Source: Spirilliplanes yamanashiensis
Lineage (GTDB): Bacteria; Actinomycetota; Actinomycetes; Mycobacteriales; Micromonosporaceae
NCBI RefSeq assembly: GCF_016863475.1
Contig: NZ_BOOY01000008.1
Span: forward strand, 186,001 to 250,000
Length of the DNA: 64,000 nt
Reading direction: 5' to 3'
The notes beneath the pieces were generated by a model, which saw nothing but the letters and a program-made list of their open reading frames with translations, was not told where the DNA came from and searched no databases. This document shows positions 42,218 to 50,633 of the stretch, piece by piece (position 1 is the stretch's first letter; the number at the start of each line of letters is the position of its first letter). Made by a program: the position numbers and the translations under genes.

Positions 42218-44185
42218 ATGGCCAGGCGGGCGAGTGCGCTGGTCCTCGCCGTGCTGGTCGCGGCCGTCGCCACGCTGACGTGGGCGTTCCTGCCCGCGTC
42301 GGCGGCATCGGCGGCCCCGGCCCCGGTGGCCCAGGCACCGGGTGATCCGTTGTGCAGCGTCGAGGAGTGGCGCACGAACATGCGCGGCTGCGTCGGCCGG
42401 CTGCAGGACGTGGCCGCCTCGGAGACGTCCTGCCTGACGGCGCCGACGCCGAACACCCCGGACTCTGGGCTGGCGGGCTGGTTCGCGGCCCGCCCGGAGT
42501 CGGCGAAGGGCAACGGCCCGAAGGGCCTGTACAGCGAGTACGGCTACGCGGGCTACAACTACTCGACGTACGACATCGGTTGTGCCTCGACGCTGGTCGC
42601 GCCGGAGTACAAGTTCGAGACGACGGTGGCGAACGGCGAGTTCATGCTGGCCACGTCCATCATCGGCGCCTCGAACGCGCTGCGCGAGCGCGCGTGGGAG
42701 CCGAAGGCGATGTGGGGCTGGGCGGACCCGCTGGTCGAGCAGGCCACCAAGGCCGTGTACGAGAAGGTCTTCAGCGTCTTCGGCGTCATCACGCTGGTGG
42801 TCATCGGCGTCTACCTGCTGTGGCGCTCGCGCCAGGCCGACATGAACAACGCCATCACCACGGTGAGCTGGGCGATCCTGGTCATGGCCGCGGTCACTGC
42901 GCTGGCGGCGTGGCCGGTGAAGTCGGCGAACATGGCCGACGCCACGCTGGTGGGCACGCTGGGCGTGGTGCACGACGCCATCGGGCCGCGGGCTCAGGAC
43001 CGGCCGCCGTCCGAGTGCCGGCTGGGTGGCCCGGCGGCCTGCGAGGACGTCCGCCCGCCGGCGGTGCGCGCCAGCGACACGGCCACCGAGACGATGCTGT
43101 ACCGCAACTGGCTGCGCGGCATGCTGGGCTCCGCCGACAGCGTCACGGCGCAGAAGTACGGCCGGGCGCTGTACGACGCGAAGGCGCTGAGGTGGGACGA
43201 GGCCGAACGCCTGCGGACCAACCCGGCGGACCGTGAGGCCACCCTCAAGGACAAGCAGAACCAGTTCATGAGGGTCGCCAACCAGATCAAGACCGAGGAC
43301 CCCGAGGCGTACGAGTACCTCAAGGGCGTCAACGGCATGGACCGCATCGGCGCGGGCTTCATCGCCCTGCTGGCCGCGGCGCTCTACGCCATGTTCGACC
43401 TGACGGCGTCGCTGCTGATCCTGCTGGGCTTCCTGATCTTCCGGTGGGCGGTCATCGCCGCGCCGATCCTCGGCACCCTGGGCCTGCTGCGTCCCGCCAG
43501 CGCGGGCCTGCGCCGCCTCGGCAACGCGGTCGTCGCGGCGATCTTCAACATCGCCATCTTCGGCACGGGCGCGGCCATCTACCTGTTCGCCGTCGACCTG
43601 ATCATGAACACGGCCAGCCTGGCGGGCTGGCTGCAGGTCGTGCTGATCTGGCTGTGCGGCGTGGTGGGCTGGCTGCTGCTGCGGCCGTACCGGCGGATCA
43701 CCCAGCTCGGCGGCAAGGACAGCAGCCAGGCGGTGTCGTCGGCGGGCTCGTGGCACCGGCGGTTCTTCCGGGACCTGCGCGAGGCCGCGAAGCTGGACCC
43801 GGCGGAGCCGGGCGGCACCCGCGAGCCGCAGATCGGCAAGGGCCGCGGCGTGCCGATCATCCAGTCGACGCTGCGGCCGGAGGCCCGGCTCGAGGACCCG
43901 GCGCACGCGAACCAGCAGCGGCAGGAGGTCACGGCGGGCGGCGGCGCCGGCACCCCGCAGCAGGACGGCGCCCCGGCCCGGCCGGACGGCGTCGAGCGGG
44001 TGGAGCCCGTGCGGGCCGACGACGACGGTGCGCGCCGGCCGGCGCGGCAGCCGACCCGGCGGGAGCCGCGGTGGACGTCGCCCGACGTGCCCGACGCGCC
44101 CGCCACGTATGCGATCTACCGGCCGGAGACCGCGGAGAAGGCGCCCGCGCCGGAGCAACCGCGGATCCGGTCCGAGGCGAGGTGA
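42218..44185 (+). CDS. VirB6/TrbL-like polytopic membrane protein
   Basis: 655 aa. Signal-like N-terminus (ASALVLAVLVAAVATLTWAF) then an extracellular domain of about 150 residues with four Cys (PLCSVEEW, MRGCVGRL, ETSCLTA, DIGCAST). Six or so helices follow (FSVFGVITLVVIGVYLLW, WAILVMAAVTALAAWPV, FIALLAAALYAMFDLTASLL, VAAIFNIAIFGTGAAIYL, LQVVLIWLCGVVGWLLL). The C-terminal 180 residues are cytoplasmic and disordered. VirB6/TrbL proteins form the inner-membrane channel of type IV systems. Directly after the VirB4-like gene. Confidence 0.78.
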   Translation: MARRASALVLAVLVAAVATLTWAFLPASAASAAPAPVAQAPGDPLCSVEEWRTNMRGCVGRLQDVAASETSCLTAPTPNTPDSGLAGWFAARPESAKGNGPKGLYSEYGYAGYNYSTYDIGCASTLVAPEYKFETTVANGEFMLATSIIGASNALRERAWEPKAMWGWADPLVEQATKAVYEKVFSVFGVITLVVIGVYLLWRSRQADMNNAITTVSWAILVMAAVTALAAWPVKSANMADATLVGTLGVVHDAIGPRAQDRPPSECRLGGPAACEDVRPPAVRASDTATETMLYRNWLRGMLGSADSVTAQKYGRALYDAKALRWDEAERLRTNPADREATLKDKQNQFMRVANQIKTEDPEAYEYLKGVNGMDRIGAGFIALLAAALYAMFDLTASLLILLGFLIFRWAVIAAPILGTLGLLRPASAGLRRLGNAVVAAIFNIAIFGTGAAIYLFAVDLIMNTASLAGWLQVVLIWLCGVVGWLLLRPYRRITQLGGKDSSQAVSSAGSWHRRFFRDLREAAKLDPAEPGGTREPQIGKGRGVPIIQSTLRPEARLEDPAHANQQRQEVTAGGGAGTPQQDGAPARPDGVERVEPVRADDDGARRPARQPTRREPRWTSPDVPDAPATYAIYRPETAEKAPAPEQPRIRSEAR

Positions 44186-44191
44186 CCCGAC

Positions 44192-44737
44192 GTGCAACGC
44201 GGACTGCAGACGTTCCTGACCGGCTTCTTCCGGTCCCGGTGGATCGTGGCCGTGGCCCTCGCGGTCATCGTCGTGGCGATCGTGGCGCTGGCCCGGCTGC
44301 TGGCCGGCCCGGCGCCGGCCCGGGTGCTCGACGCGGGTGACCGGCCGGCGCCGTCGATCAGCGTCGACCCGCACGGCGACGACAGCGTCACCTCGACGGA
44401 CCCGCCGCCCGCGCCGAAGGTGAGCCCGGGCACGGCGCGGCCGGAGGCCGTCGGGTACGCGTTCGCGTCGGCGTGGGCCGACCACAACGACGTGTCGGCG
44501 AAGGAGTGGCGCGACCGCCTGCTGCCGCACGTCACGAAGGACCTGGCCGGGAAGCTGGCCGACACCGACCCGGAGAGCATCCCCGCCGACCGGGTCACCG
44601 GCGAACCCGCCCTGACGTCGCTCGGCTCCCAGCTCGTCGAGGTCCGGGTCGCCACCGACGCCGGTGAGCTGTCGCTCCAGCTGGTCGCCCCGGACGGGCG
44701 GTGGCTCGTCGACTCGGTCGGCTGGAAGCGGTCATGA
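44192..44737 (+). CDS. VirB8/TcpC-like bitopic membrane protein
   Basis: 181 aa. Short cytoplasmic N-terminus, one helix (WIVAVALAVIVVAIVALARLL), a Pro-rich linker and a C-terminal domain of about 100 residues: ARPEAVGYAFASAWADHNDV, WRDRLLPHVTKDLAGKLA, VRVATDAGELSLQLVAPDGR and WLVDSVGWKRS. The layout (helix, then an NTF2-like domain) is that of VirB8/TcpC scaffold proteins. GTG 44192; the stop overlaps the next ATG (ATGA). Confidence 0.62.
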   Translation: MQRGLQTFLTGFFRSRWIVAVALAVIVVAIVALARLLAGPAPARVLDAGDRPAPSISVDPHGDDSVTSTDPPPAPKVSPGTARPEAVGYAFASAWADHNDVSAKEWRDRLLPHVTKDLAGKLADTDPESIPADRVTGEPALTSLGSQLVEVRVATDAGELSLQLVAPDGRWLVDSVGWKRS

Positions 44738-45960
44738 CGGCCGCGGCCGAGGCGGAGGGCCGCCTGCAGTCGGCCCGCCGCAAGGCGGCCCTGGCCGTGT
44801 CCATCGTCGCCACCCTGGCGCTGCTGTGCTGCGGCGGCAGCGTCAGCGCGTTCTTCCTGGGCAACCTGGGCGACGAGGACAGCCTGCTGGCCGCCTCGTT
44901 CGGCTGCGGCGGCGAGATCCTGCCCGACGGCGCCGACCTGCCGGTGTTCGCGAACTACAACCCGAAGCAGATCCGGCACGCGCTGACGATCGTGCGGGTC
45001 GGCGACGAGCGCAACCTCGAGGCCCGGGCCTGGATCATCGCCGTGGCCGTGGCGCTGGTCGAGTCGCGGCTGAAGAACTACGCCAACGACAACCCGAAGT
45101 ACCCGGCGGTGCGGCGGATCAGCATGGCGCTGCCGCACGACGCCGTCGGCCACGACCACGACTCGGTCGGGCTGTTCCAGCAGCGGCCGGTCGAGGGCGA
45201 CGGCGGCTGGGGCACCGTCAAGGAGCTGATGACGCCGGAGATCGCGGCGGGCAAGTTCTACGACAAGCTGGTGACGATCAAGGACTGGAAGACCCGCGAC
45301 CTGTCCGAGGTGGCGCAGGCGGTGCAGGTCAGCGCGTTCCCGTACCGCTACGGCGACGAGGAGCCGCTGGCCACCGAGATCGTCAACGCGCTGACCGGCG
45401 GCGCCGCCCGCACCCCGATCGGCGGGGACGGCACGCCGCTGCCCACGTCCAGCCAGGACCCGATGTCGGCGGGCTGCGCGGTGGACGGCCAGATCGCCGC
45501 CTCCGGCTGGACGATCCCCGTCTCCGAGGGGGTCGTGTCCGGCTTCCGCACCCGCAGCCGCCCCACCCACCAGGGCGTCGACCTGGGCGGCGACCACGGG
45601 GACGAGATCGTGGCGGCCGCCGCGGGCGTCGTCAGCGTCGTCAAGTGCGACGAGACCTCCGGCGGCGCCAAGGACTGCGACCGCGACGGCTACCCCGGCA
45701 AGGGCGGCTGCGGCTGGATGGTCGAGATCGTCCACGCCGACCGCGTCATGACCCGCTACTGCCACATGATCCAGCGGCCGGACGTGCGCGTCGGCCAGCG
45801 GGTCAACGTCCAGCAGAAGATCGGCCTGGTCGGCAGCAGCGGCAACTCGTCCGGGCCGCACCTGCACTTCGAGGTGCACCTCAACAACAACCGCAGCAGC
45901 AGCGGCGCCGTCGACCCGGTCAAGTTCATGCGTGACCGCGGCGCGCCGCTCGGGGGATGA
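44734..45960 (+). CDS. Bifunctional cell-wall hydrolase: lysozyme-like domain plus M23 peptidase
   Basis: 408 aa. One membrane anchor (AALAVSIVATLALLCCGGSV) precedes a lysozyme-like domain: AWIIAVAVALVESRLKNYAN with the likely catalytic Glu and DSVGLFQQRPVEGDGGWG. A LytM/M23 endopeptidase domain follows, with THQGVDLGG, TRYCHMIQRP and SGPHLHFEVHL supplying the zinc ligands (HxxxD and HxH). In Gram-positive conjugation machines such VirB1-type or TcpG/NlpC hydrolases open peptidoglycan for the channel. ATGA overlap with the VirB8-like gene shows it belongs to the operon. Confidence 0.85.
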   Translation: MTAAAEAEGRLQSARRKAALAVSIVATLALLCCGGSVSAFFLGNLGDEDSLLAASFGCGGEILPDGADLPVFANYNPKQIRHALTIVRVGDERNLEARAWIIAVAVALVESRLKNYANDNPKYPAVRRISMALPHDAVGHDHDSVGLFQQRPVEGDGGWGTVKELMTPEIAAGKFYDKLVTIKDWKTRDLSEVAQAVQVSAFPYRYGDEEPLATEIVNALTGGAARTPIGGDGTPLPTSSQDPMSAGCAVDGQIAASGWTIPVSEGVVSGFRTRSRPTHQGVDLGGDHGDEIVAAAAGVVSVVKCDETSGGAKDCDRDGYPGKGGCGWMVEIVHADRVMTRYCHMIQRPDVRVGQRVNVQQKIGLVGSSGNSSGPHLHFEVHLNNNRSSSGAVDPVKFMRDRGAPLGG

Positions 45961-45961
45961 C

Positions 45962-46561
45962 GTGACCAACCCGATGCCCGACCCGTTCGCGGGCCAGCCC
46001 GACTGGGCGCCCCGGCCGCCCCGGCCCGTCGCACCCACCCCGGCGGTGCTCGGCGGCGACCTGCGCGGCCGCCGCGTCATCGTCGGCCTGCCCGGCCTCG
46101 GCTGGCGCGCCGACCTGCGCGCCGACGACCGCGTGGTGCAGGGCAGCCGCACCTACGTGCCGGTCATGTCCGAGCAGGAGTGGTACCGCGCCGAGGCGGA
46201 ACGCACCGAGGTGTTCGCGCCGCTGGTGCCCGTCGAACGGGTGTGGGTCGAGGAACTCGGCATGGCGCACACCGCGAAGACCGGCGGCGACGTGCTGTCC
46301 CGCCTGGTCTCCATGGACGAGCCACCGCGCCGCGAGCCGACGCCGGCCCTCGACGCGGGCGCCCTGACCGGGCGGCGGGTGGTGCACGTGGACGACGGCG
46401 AGGAACGCCGCGACCTGCGCGCCGTCACCGAGCTGCACACCGGCGACGAGGGCGACATCTGCGCCCGGGTGGCGACCGAGGTGGACTGGTACCGGTGGGC
46501 GTGGAGCGGCAAGGCACCGCAGACCATGGAGATCCCGGTCCACCTGCTCTGGGTGGAGTGA
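45962..46561 (+). CDS. Unrecognised protein with two tandem 65-residue repeats
   Basis: 199 aa, no membrane segment. After a Pro-rich N-terminus, residues 34-98 and 135-199 are related. Each begins with L-x-G-R-R-V, continues with WRADLRA or RRDLRA, then EQEWYRAEA or EVDWYRWAW, and ends with PVERVWVEE or PVHLLWVE. The function is unknown; a cytoplasmic adaptor or a binding platform for the secretion ATPase are possibilities only. GTG 45962 follows the hydrolase stop by one base, and GGGGGA precedes it, so it is the last gene of the rightward operon. Its stop is 1 bp from the convergent stop. Confidence 0.6.
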   Translation: MTNPMPDPFAGQPDWAPRPPRPVAPTPAVLGGDLRGRRVIVGLPGLGWRADLRADDRVVQGSRTYVPVMSEQEWYRAEAERTEVFAPLVPVERVWVEELGMAHTAKTGGDVLSRLVSMDEPPRREPTPALDAGALTGRRVVHVDDGEERRDLRAVTELHTGDEGDICARVATEVDWYRWAWSGKAPQTMEIPVHLLWVE

Positions 46562-46562
46562 G

Positions 46563-47048
46563 TCAGGGCAGCTTGGTGGCCGAGCAGACGCGCCAGCCGT
46601 CGCGGTCCTCCACGGTGAACGACCACCGGTCGGACAGGGCCTCGCTGCCGTCCGAGACGGCGCGCCGCACCTCGGTCTGCACGGTGGCGCGGTCGTCGCT
46701 GCTCGGCTGCACCTGAAGGCTGCCCCAGCTGAAGGCGACGTTCATGGTGTACCGCCGCTCGCGCGACTCGACGTCCCCGCGCAGGGTCGCGATCTCCGAG
46801 GTGGCCGGCTGACCGTCGCAGGTGAGCAGCTTCGCCCGCTCGTCGTCGCGATTGACCAGGTAGGCGCGCAGGTAACTGGACACCACCTGATCGGGGTCCT
46901 CGCGATCCACGCGGGTCTCCTGGTCGTACAGGACGAAGGCGATGCCGCCGCCGCCCAGGCACAGCAGCGCGACGATCCCCGCCGCCAGCACGAGGATCAG
47001 CCGCTTGCGCGGACCCGTCGCACCCTTCACAAACCAGACACTACCCAT
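46563..47048 (-). CDS. Bitopic membrane protein with extracellular NTF2-like domain
   Basis: 161 aa. Basic N-terminus KGATGPRKR, one helix (LILVLAAGIVALLCLGGGGI), then an extracellular domain of about 115 residues starting DPDQVVSSYLRAYLVNRDD and ending DRWSFTVEDRDGWRVCSA. The layout is like VirB8/TcpC or Mce-associated proteins (NTF2-like fold), but the sequence is not diagnostic. It is the only leftward gene in the block between the secretion operon and the FtsK-like operon, and is divergent from the latter with 95 bp between starts. Confidence 0.55.
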   Translation of the reverse strand: MGSVWFVKGATGPRKRLILVLAAGIVALLCLGGGGIAFVLYDQETRVDREDPDQVVSSYLRAYLVNRDDERAKLLTCDGQPATSEIATLRGDVESRERRYTMNVAFSWGSLQVQPSSDDRATVQTEVRRAVSDGSEALSDRWSFTVEDRDGWRVCSATKLP

Positions 47049-47143
47049 CCGCGGCCACCCGCACGAACCGACACCGAGGCGGATGCTGAACGATATTCCG
47101 CCGCTGGGATACGGTTTGAGCGCGTACAGACGGAGGTGGTGCA

Positions 47144-49726
47144 GTGGCCGGGTCGAGGGAACGCGTCGACGCCGCGGCCCTGCACCGCCGGGCCGCCGCC
47201 GTGGCGACCGCCGCCGCCGACGCGCTCGGGGCGGCCGCGCCGCCGCCGCCCGACCCGCGGGAGCAGTACGAGCTGGCGGAGCGGTTGCGGGCGGCCGCGC
47301 AGGCGCTGGCGCCGGGGTGGCTCGGGGCGCCGCTGGACGCGCAGCCGCAGATCCCGCTGGGCGGGCCGCCGCCGCGGTTCGTGCGGCTGGGCGTGGCGCA
47401 GCCGCTGGACGACGCGCGGTTCCCCGCCGTGGTGCCGCTGCTGGGCGCGGGTCACCTCACTGTGGACGCCGACGCCCGCGACCCGCGGGTGACGGGGCTG
47501 CTGCGGTCGGTGCTGCTGCGGCTGCTGGCGGCCGCGCCCGCGGGCAGTGTGCTGGTGCGGGCCGTCGACGGCGCCGGTGGCGGGTCGGTGTTCGCGCCGT
47601 TCGCCGCGCTGGAGGACGCCGGGCTGCTGGCGCCGCCGGCGACGGACCGGGCCGGGCTGCGGACGTTGCTGACGGAGGCGGAGCAGTGGGTGCGCCCGGC
47701 GCGCAGCGCGTCGGTGCGGCCGAGCCGGCGCGAGCGCACGATGCTGGTCGTGGTGGCGTCGCTGCCGGAGCTGACGGAGGGCGCGGACCTGACGCGGCTG
47801 GCGGCGCTGGCTCAGCACGGGCCGGACGCCAACCTGCACATGGTGGTGGCGGGCTGGCCCCCGCCGCCGCTGACGGCGGAGACGACGCAGCCGCCGCTGC
47901 CGCGGGCCACGATGGTGGCGGTGAAGAACCCGTTCGCGTTCGTCAGCGACCCGCCCGGGGCCGCGTTCAGTGAGGTCGCGGCGGCCGGCGGCAAGGTGGG
48001 CTGGCTGAACTCGCCGGTGTACCTGGACGAGGACCCGCCGGCGACGCTGGTCGACCGGGTGTGCGAGGAGCTGGCCGCGCAGTCGGCGGTGGCGTCGCAG
48101 GTGACGCTGGCCGACGTGCTGCCGGAGCCGGGCGAGGGGCTGTGGGCGGGCGACGCCGCCGACGGGCTGACCACGATCGTCGGGCACGACGGGGACCGCT
48201 CGGTGACGCTGCGGTTCAACGACCTCACCCCGCACTGGCTGGTGGGCGGCCGCTCCGGCGCGGGCAAGACGGCATTCCTCATCAACGTGCTGTACGGGCT
48301 GGGCAGCCGGTACTCCCCCGGCGAGCTGGCCCTGTACCTGCTGGACTTCAAGGAGGGTGTGTCCTTCACGGAGTTCGTGCCGACGCCGCGGGACCGCACC
48401 TGGCTGCCGCACGCCCGGGCCGTCGGGGTCGAGTCCGACCGGGAGTACGGGCTGGCGGTGCTGCGCGAGCTCGAGGCCGAGATGACGCGGCGGTCGGTGG
48501 CGTACAAGCGGGCCGGGGTGTCGAAGTTCGCGGACCTGCGCGCCGCGGCGGCCGAGGAGGGCCGCCCGCACCGGCTGCCCCGGGTGCTGTGCGTCATCGA
48601 CGAGTTCCAGGTGCTGCTGGCCGGCAGCGACCCGATGGCGGCCGAGGCGGTGGCGCTGCTGGAGTCGCTGGCGCGCAAGGGCCGCTCGTACGGCATCCAC
48701 CTGGTGCTGGCCAGCCAGACCGTGCTCGGCGTGGAGGCCCTGTACGCCAAGCGCGACTCCATCTTCGGCCAGTTCCCGGTGCGGGTGGCCCTACCGGGCG
48801 GCGGCGACGTGCTGGAGCCCACGAACGACTCGGCGGCCGGGCTGGCGCTCGGCACCGCCGTCATCAACACGGCGGGCGGCCTGGGCGGCCCGCGCGGCGC
48901 GACCCGCGGCCACGAGCGGGTGGTGCAGTTCCCCGACCCGCACGCCGACCGCGCGGAGCTGCTCGACCTGCGGCACCGGCTGTGGCAGGAACGCGACGCG
49001 GACGCGGTGCCGCCGCGGGTGTTCGCCGGGTACGCCCGCCAGCACCTCGACGACGACCCCACGTTCCGGGCGGCGCTGGCCGGGCGGGCGGGCCGGCCCG
49101 CGGCGCTGCTGGGCCGCACGATCGACGTGAACCTGTCCACGGCGGCGTTCCCGCTGGACGCCTCCCCCGGCCGGCACCTGGCCGTGTTCGGCTCGCAGGC
49201 GGTCGGCGCGGAGGTGCTGCAGGCCGCGGCCCGCGGCGTCGCCGCCCACCACGCCCCGCGCACCGCCCGGTTCGTCATCGCGTCGCTGGTGGCGGAGGGC
49301 GACGAGCTGGCCAAGCAGCTGGCCGTCGAGGTGGGCCAGTCGCAGGAGGTCAGCGTCATCGAGGCCGCCGACCTGGCCGAGGACCTGGACGCCACCGTGC
49401 CCGGCTACCGGATCGTGTTCGGCATGGACGCCGCGAAGCTGCCGACGGACCGGCTGCGCGCCCTGCTGCGCGACGGCCCGGCCAACGGCGCGCACCTGCT
49501 GTCGTGGTGGCGGGGCACCCGGCGGTTCACCGAGGAGGTGGGCGGCAGCGCGGCCCGGGAGGACGTGGCCGGGATGCTGTTCCTGAACGTGCCGGGCGCC
49601 GACGTGGGGCTGCTGCTGGGCCGCCCCGTCGACTGGCACCCGCGGGAGAACCGGGCGCTGCTGCACGACCGGCACGCCGACCGCACGACCGTCATCGTCC
49701 CGTTCGCGGCGCCGGAGCGCGACTGA
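47144..49726 (+). CDS. Soluble FtsK/SpoIIIE-EccC-like ATPase with degenerate second domain
   Basis: 860 aa. N-terminal helical region, then a regulatory part and an FtsK/EccC-type ATPase: TPHWLVGGRSGAGKTAFLIN with Walker A at 368-376, Walker B RVLCVIDEFQVLL and LARKGRSYGIHLVLASQTV. A second ATPase-like domain from about residue 640 (LGRTIDVNLSTAAF, GRHLAVFGSQAVGAEVLQ) lacks the P-loop Lys, so it is probably inactive, as in the later domains of EccC. No membrane helix. GGAGG precedes GTG 47144. It could be the coupling ATPase of the neighbouring type IV-like system or a type VII-like motor for the small protein two genes downstream. Confidence 0.78.
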   Translation: MAGSRERVDAAALHRRAAAVATAAADALGAAAPPPPDPREQYELAERLRAAAQALAPGWLGAPLDAQPQIPLGGPPPRFVRLGVAQPLDDARFPAVVPLLGAGHLTVDADARDPRVTGLLRSVLLRLLAAAPAGSVLVRAVDGAGGGSVFAPFAALEDAGLLAPPATDRAGLRTLLTEAEQWVRPARSASVRPSRRERTMLVVVASLPELTEGADLTRLAALAQHGPDANLHMVVAGWPPPPLTAETTQPPLPRATMVAVKNPFAFVSDPPGAAFSEVAAAGGKVGWLNSPVYLDEDPPATLVDRVCEELAAQSAVASQVTLADVLPEPGEGLWAGDAADGLTTIVGHDGDRSVTLRFNDLTPHWLVGGRSGAGKTAFLINVLYGLGSRYSPGELALYLLDFKEGVSFTEFVPTPRDRTWLPHARAVGVESDREYGLAVLRELEAEMTRRSVAYKRAGVSKFADLRAAAAEEGRPHRLPRVLCVIDEFQVLLAGSDPMAAEAVALLESLARKGRSYGIHLVLASQTVLGVEALYAKRDSIFGQFPVRVALPGGGDVLEPTNDSAAGLALGTAVINTAGGLGGPRGATRGHERVVQFPDPHADRAELLDLRHRLWQERDADAVPPRVFAGYARQHLDDDPTFRAALAGRAGRPAALLGRTIDVNLSTAAFPLDASPGRHLAVFGSQAVGAEVLQAAARGVAAHHAPRTARFVIASLVAEGDELAKQLAVEVGQSQEVSVIEAADLAEDLDATVPGYRIVFGMDAAKLPTDRLRALLRDGPANGAHLLSWWRGTRRFTEEVGGSAAREDVAGMLFLNVPGADVGLLLGRPVDWHPRENRALLHDRHADRTTVIVPFAAPERD

Positions 49727-50355
49727 TGACCGAGACCGACCCCTGGGCCGAATACGTCGCCGCCGCGCAGCGCCTGGACACGGTGCGCCGCGCCGCGAGC
49801 GACGCCGCGAAGCTGCGCACCGAGGCCGCCGCCGCGGCGCAGGTGGAGCTGACCGGCCTGCAGGCGCGCCTGGCGCCGCAGCGGGCCCGGCTCGCGCAGG
49901 ACGTGGGCGTACCCGAGACCGACCTGACGCCGACCACGACGGACCTGGAGCTGGCCTCGCAGGCCGTGGCGGGCGGCCCGGCCGCGGTCGCGGCGGCGCT
50001 GCGCGACGCCCGCGGCACGGCCGACGCCGCCGACGCGGCGACGGTCCGGACCGGCCGCATCGCCGCGCCGTGGCAGCGCAACCTGCTGGTGTACGGGCCG
50101 TTCGCGCTGGTCGTGCTCGTGGTGCAGGTGGTCCTGTCGGCGGTCGCCGACTCGCAGGCCCGGCTCGGCTACGCGCTGCTGTGCAGCCTGACGCTGCCGG
50201 TGTTCGCGTTCGCGCTGGGCTGGCTGGCGATCGGCGTGGTGTGGGGCGGCAAGGACGCCAAGGTGGACCGCACCCCGATCATGGGCGCGGCGGTGTGCCT
50301 GGCGCCCGTCCTGATCAGCTGCATGGGCGTCGGCCTGATGTCCCTCGTCAACTGA
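49726..50355 (+). CDS. Coiled-coil membrane protein, partner of the FtsK-like ATPase
   Basis: 209 aa. The first 110 residues are Ala-rich and helical (AAQRLDTVRRAASDAAKLRT, TGLQARLAPQRARLAQDVGV), then three helices: NLLVYGPFALVVLVVQVVLS, GYALLCSLTLPVFAFALGWL and IMGAAVCLAPVLISCMGVGL. The start shares one base with the stop of the ATPase gene (TGATG), so stoichiometric synthesis is likely. EccC proteins carry N-terminal membrane helices; this protein may supply them in trans. No family recognised. Confidence 0.6.
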   Translation: MTETDPWAEYVAAAQRLDTVRRAASDAAKLRTEAAAAAQVELTGLQARLAPQRARLAQDVGVPETDLTPTTTDLELASQAVAGGPAAVAAALRDARGTADAADAATVRTGRIAAPWQRNLLVYGPFALVVLVVQVVLSAVADSQARLGYALLCSLTLPVFAFALGWLAIGVVWGGKDAKVDRTPIMGAAVCLAPVLISCMGVGLMSLVN

Positions 50356-50369
50356 AGGAGCAACCGCCC

Positions 50370-50630
50370 GTGAGCAGCGTCGAAGAGGTCAAGGTGCACG
50401 TGGCCGCGTCGGTCGAGCAGGCCGGCCGGGCCGTCGTCGGCATCCAGCAGGTCACCGACCAGCTGGACGAGGCGCTGAACCGGCTGCGGCTCACCGCGAT
50501 CGGCTCGGCGCACCCGTCGGCGATCACCGCGATCGCGCAGCTGGAGCAGGCGAAGGACCGGCTGGACGAGGCGATGACGCTGATCCGCAGCGCGTCGGAC
50601 AGCGCGGAGACGTACCGGTCGGTGGTCTGA
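50370..50630 (+). CDS. Small two-helix protein, WXG100-like in size and shape
   Basis: 86 aa. Two amphipathic helices, VEEVKVHVAASVEQAGRAV to LDEALNRLRLTA and AITAIAQLEQAKDRLDEAMT to IRSASDSAETY, are separated by the turn GSAHPS. Size, all-helical hairpin and gene position after an EccC-like ATPase recall ESX/WXG100 substrates, but the WXG turn is absent and the C-terminal YRSVV lacks the Asp/Glu of YxxxD/E. GAAGGAG (50354-50360) supports GTG 50370. Secretion is a hypothesis. Confidence 0.55.
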   Translation: MSSVEEVKVHVAASVEQAGRAVVGIQQVTDQLDEALNRLRLTAIGSAHPSAITAIAQLEQAKDRLDEAMTLIRSASDSAETYRSVV

Positions 50631-50633
50631 CCG

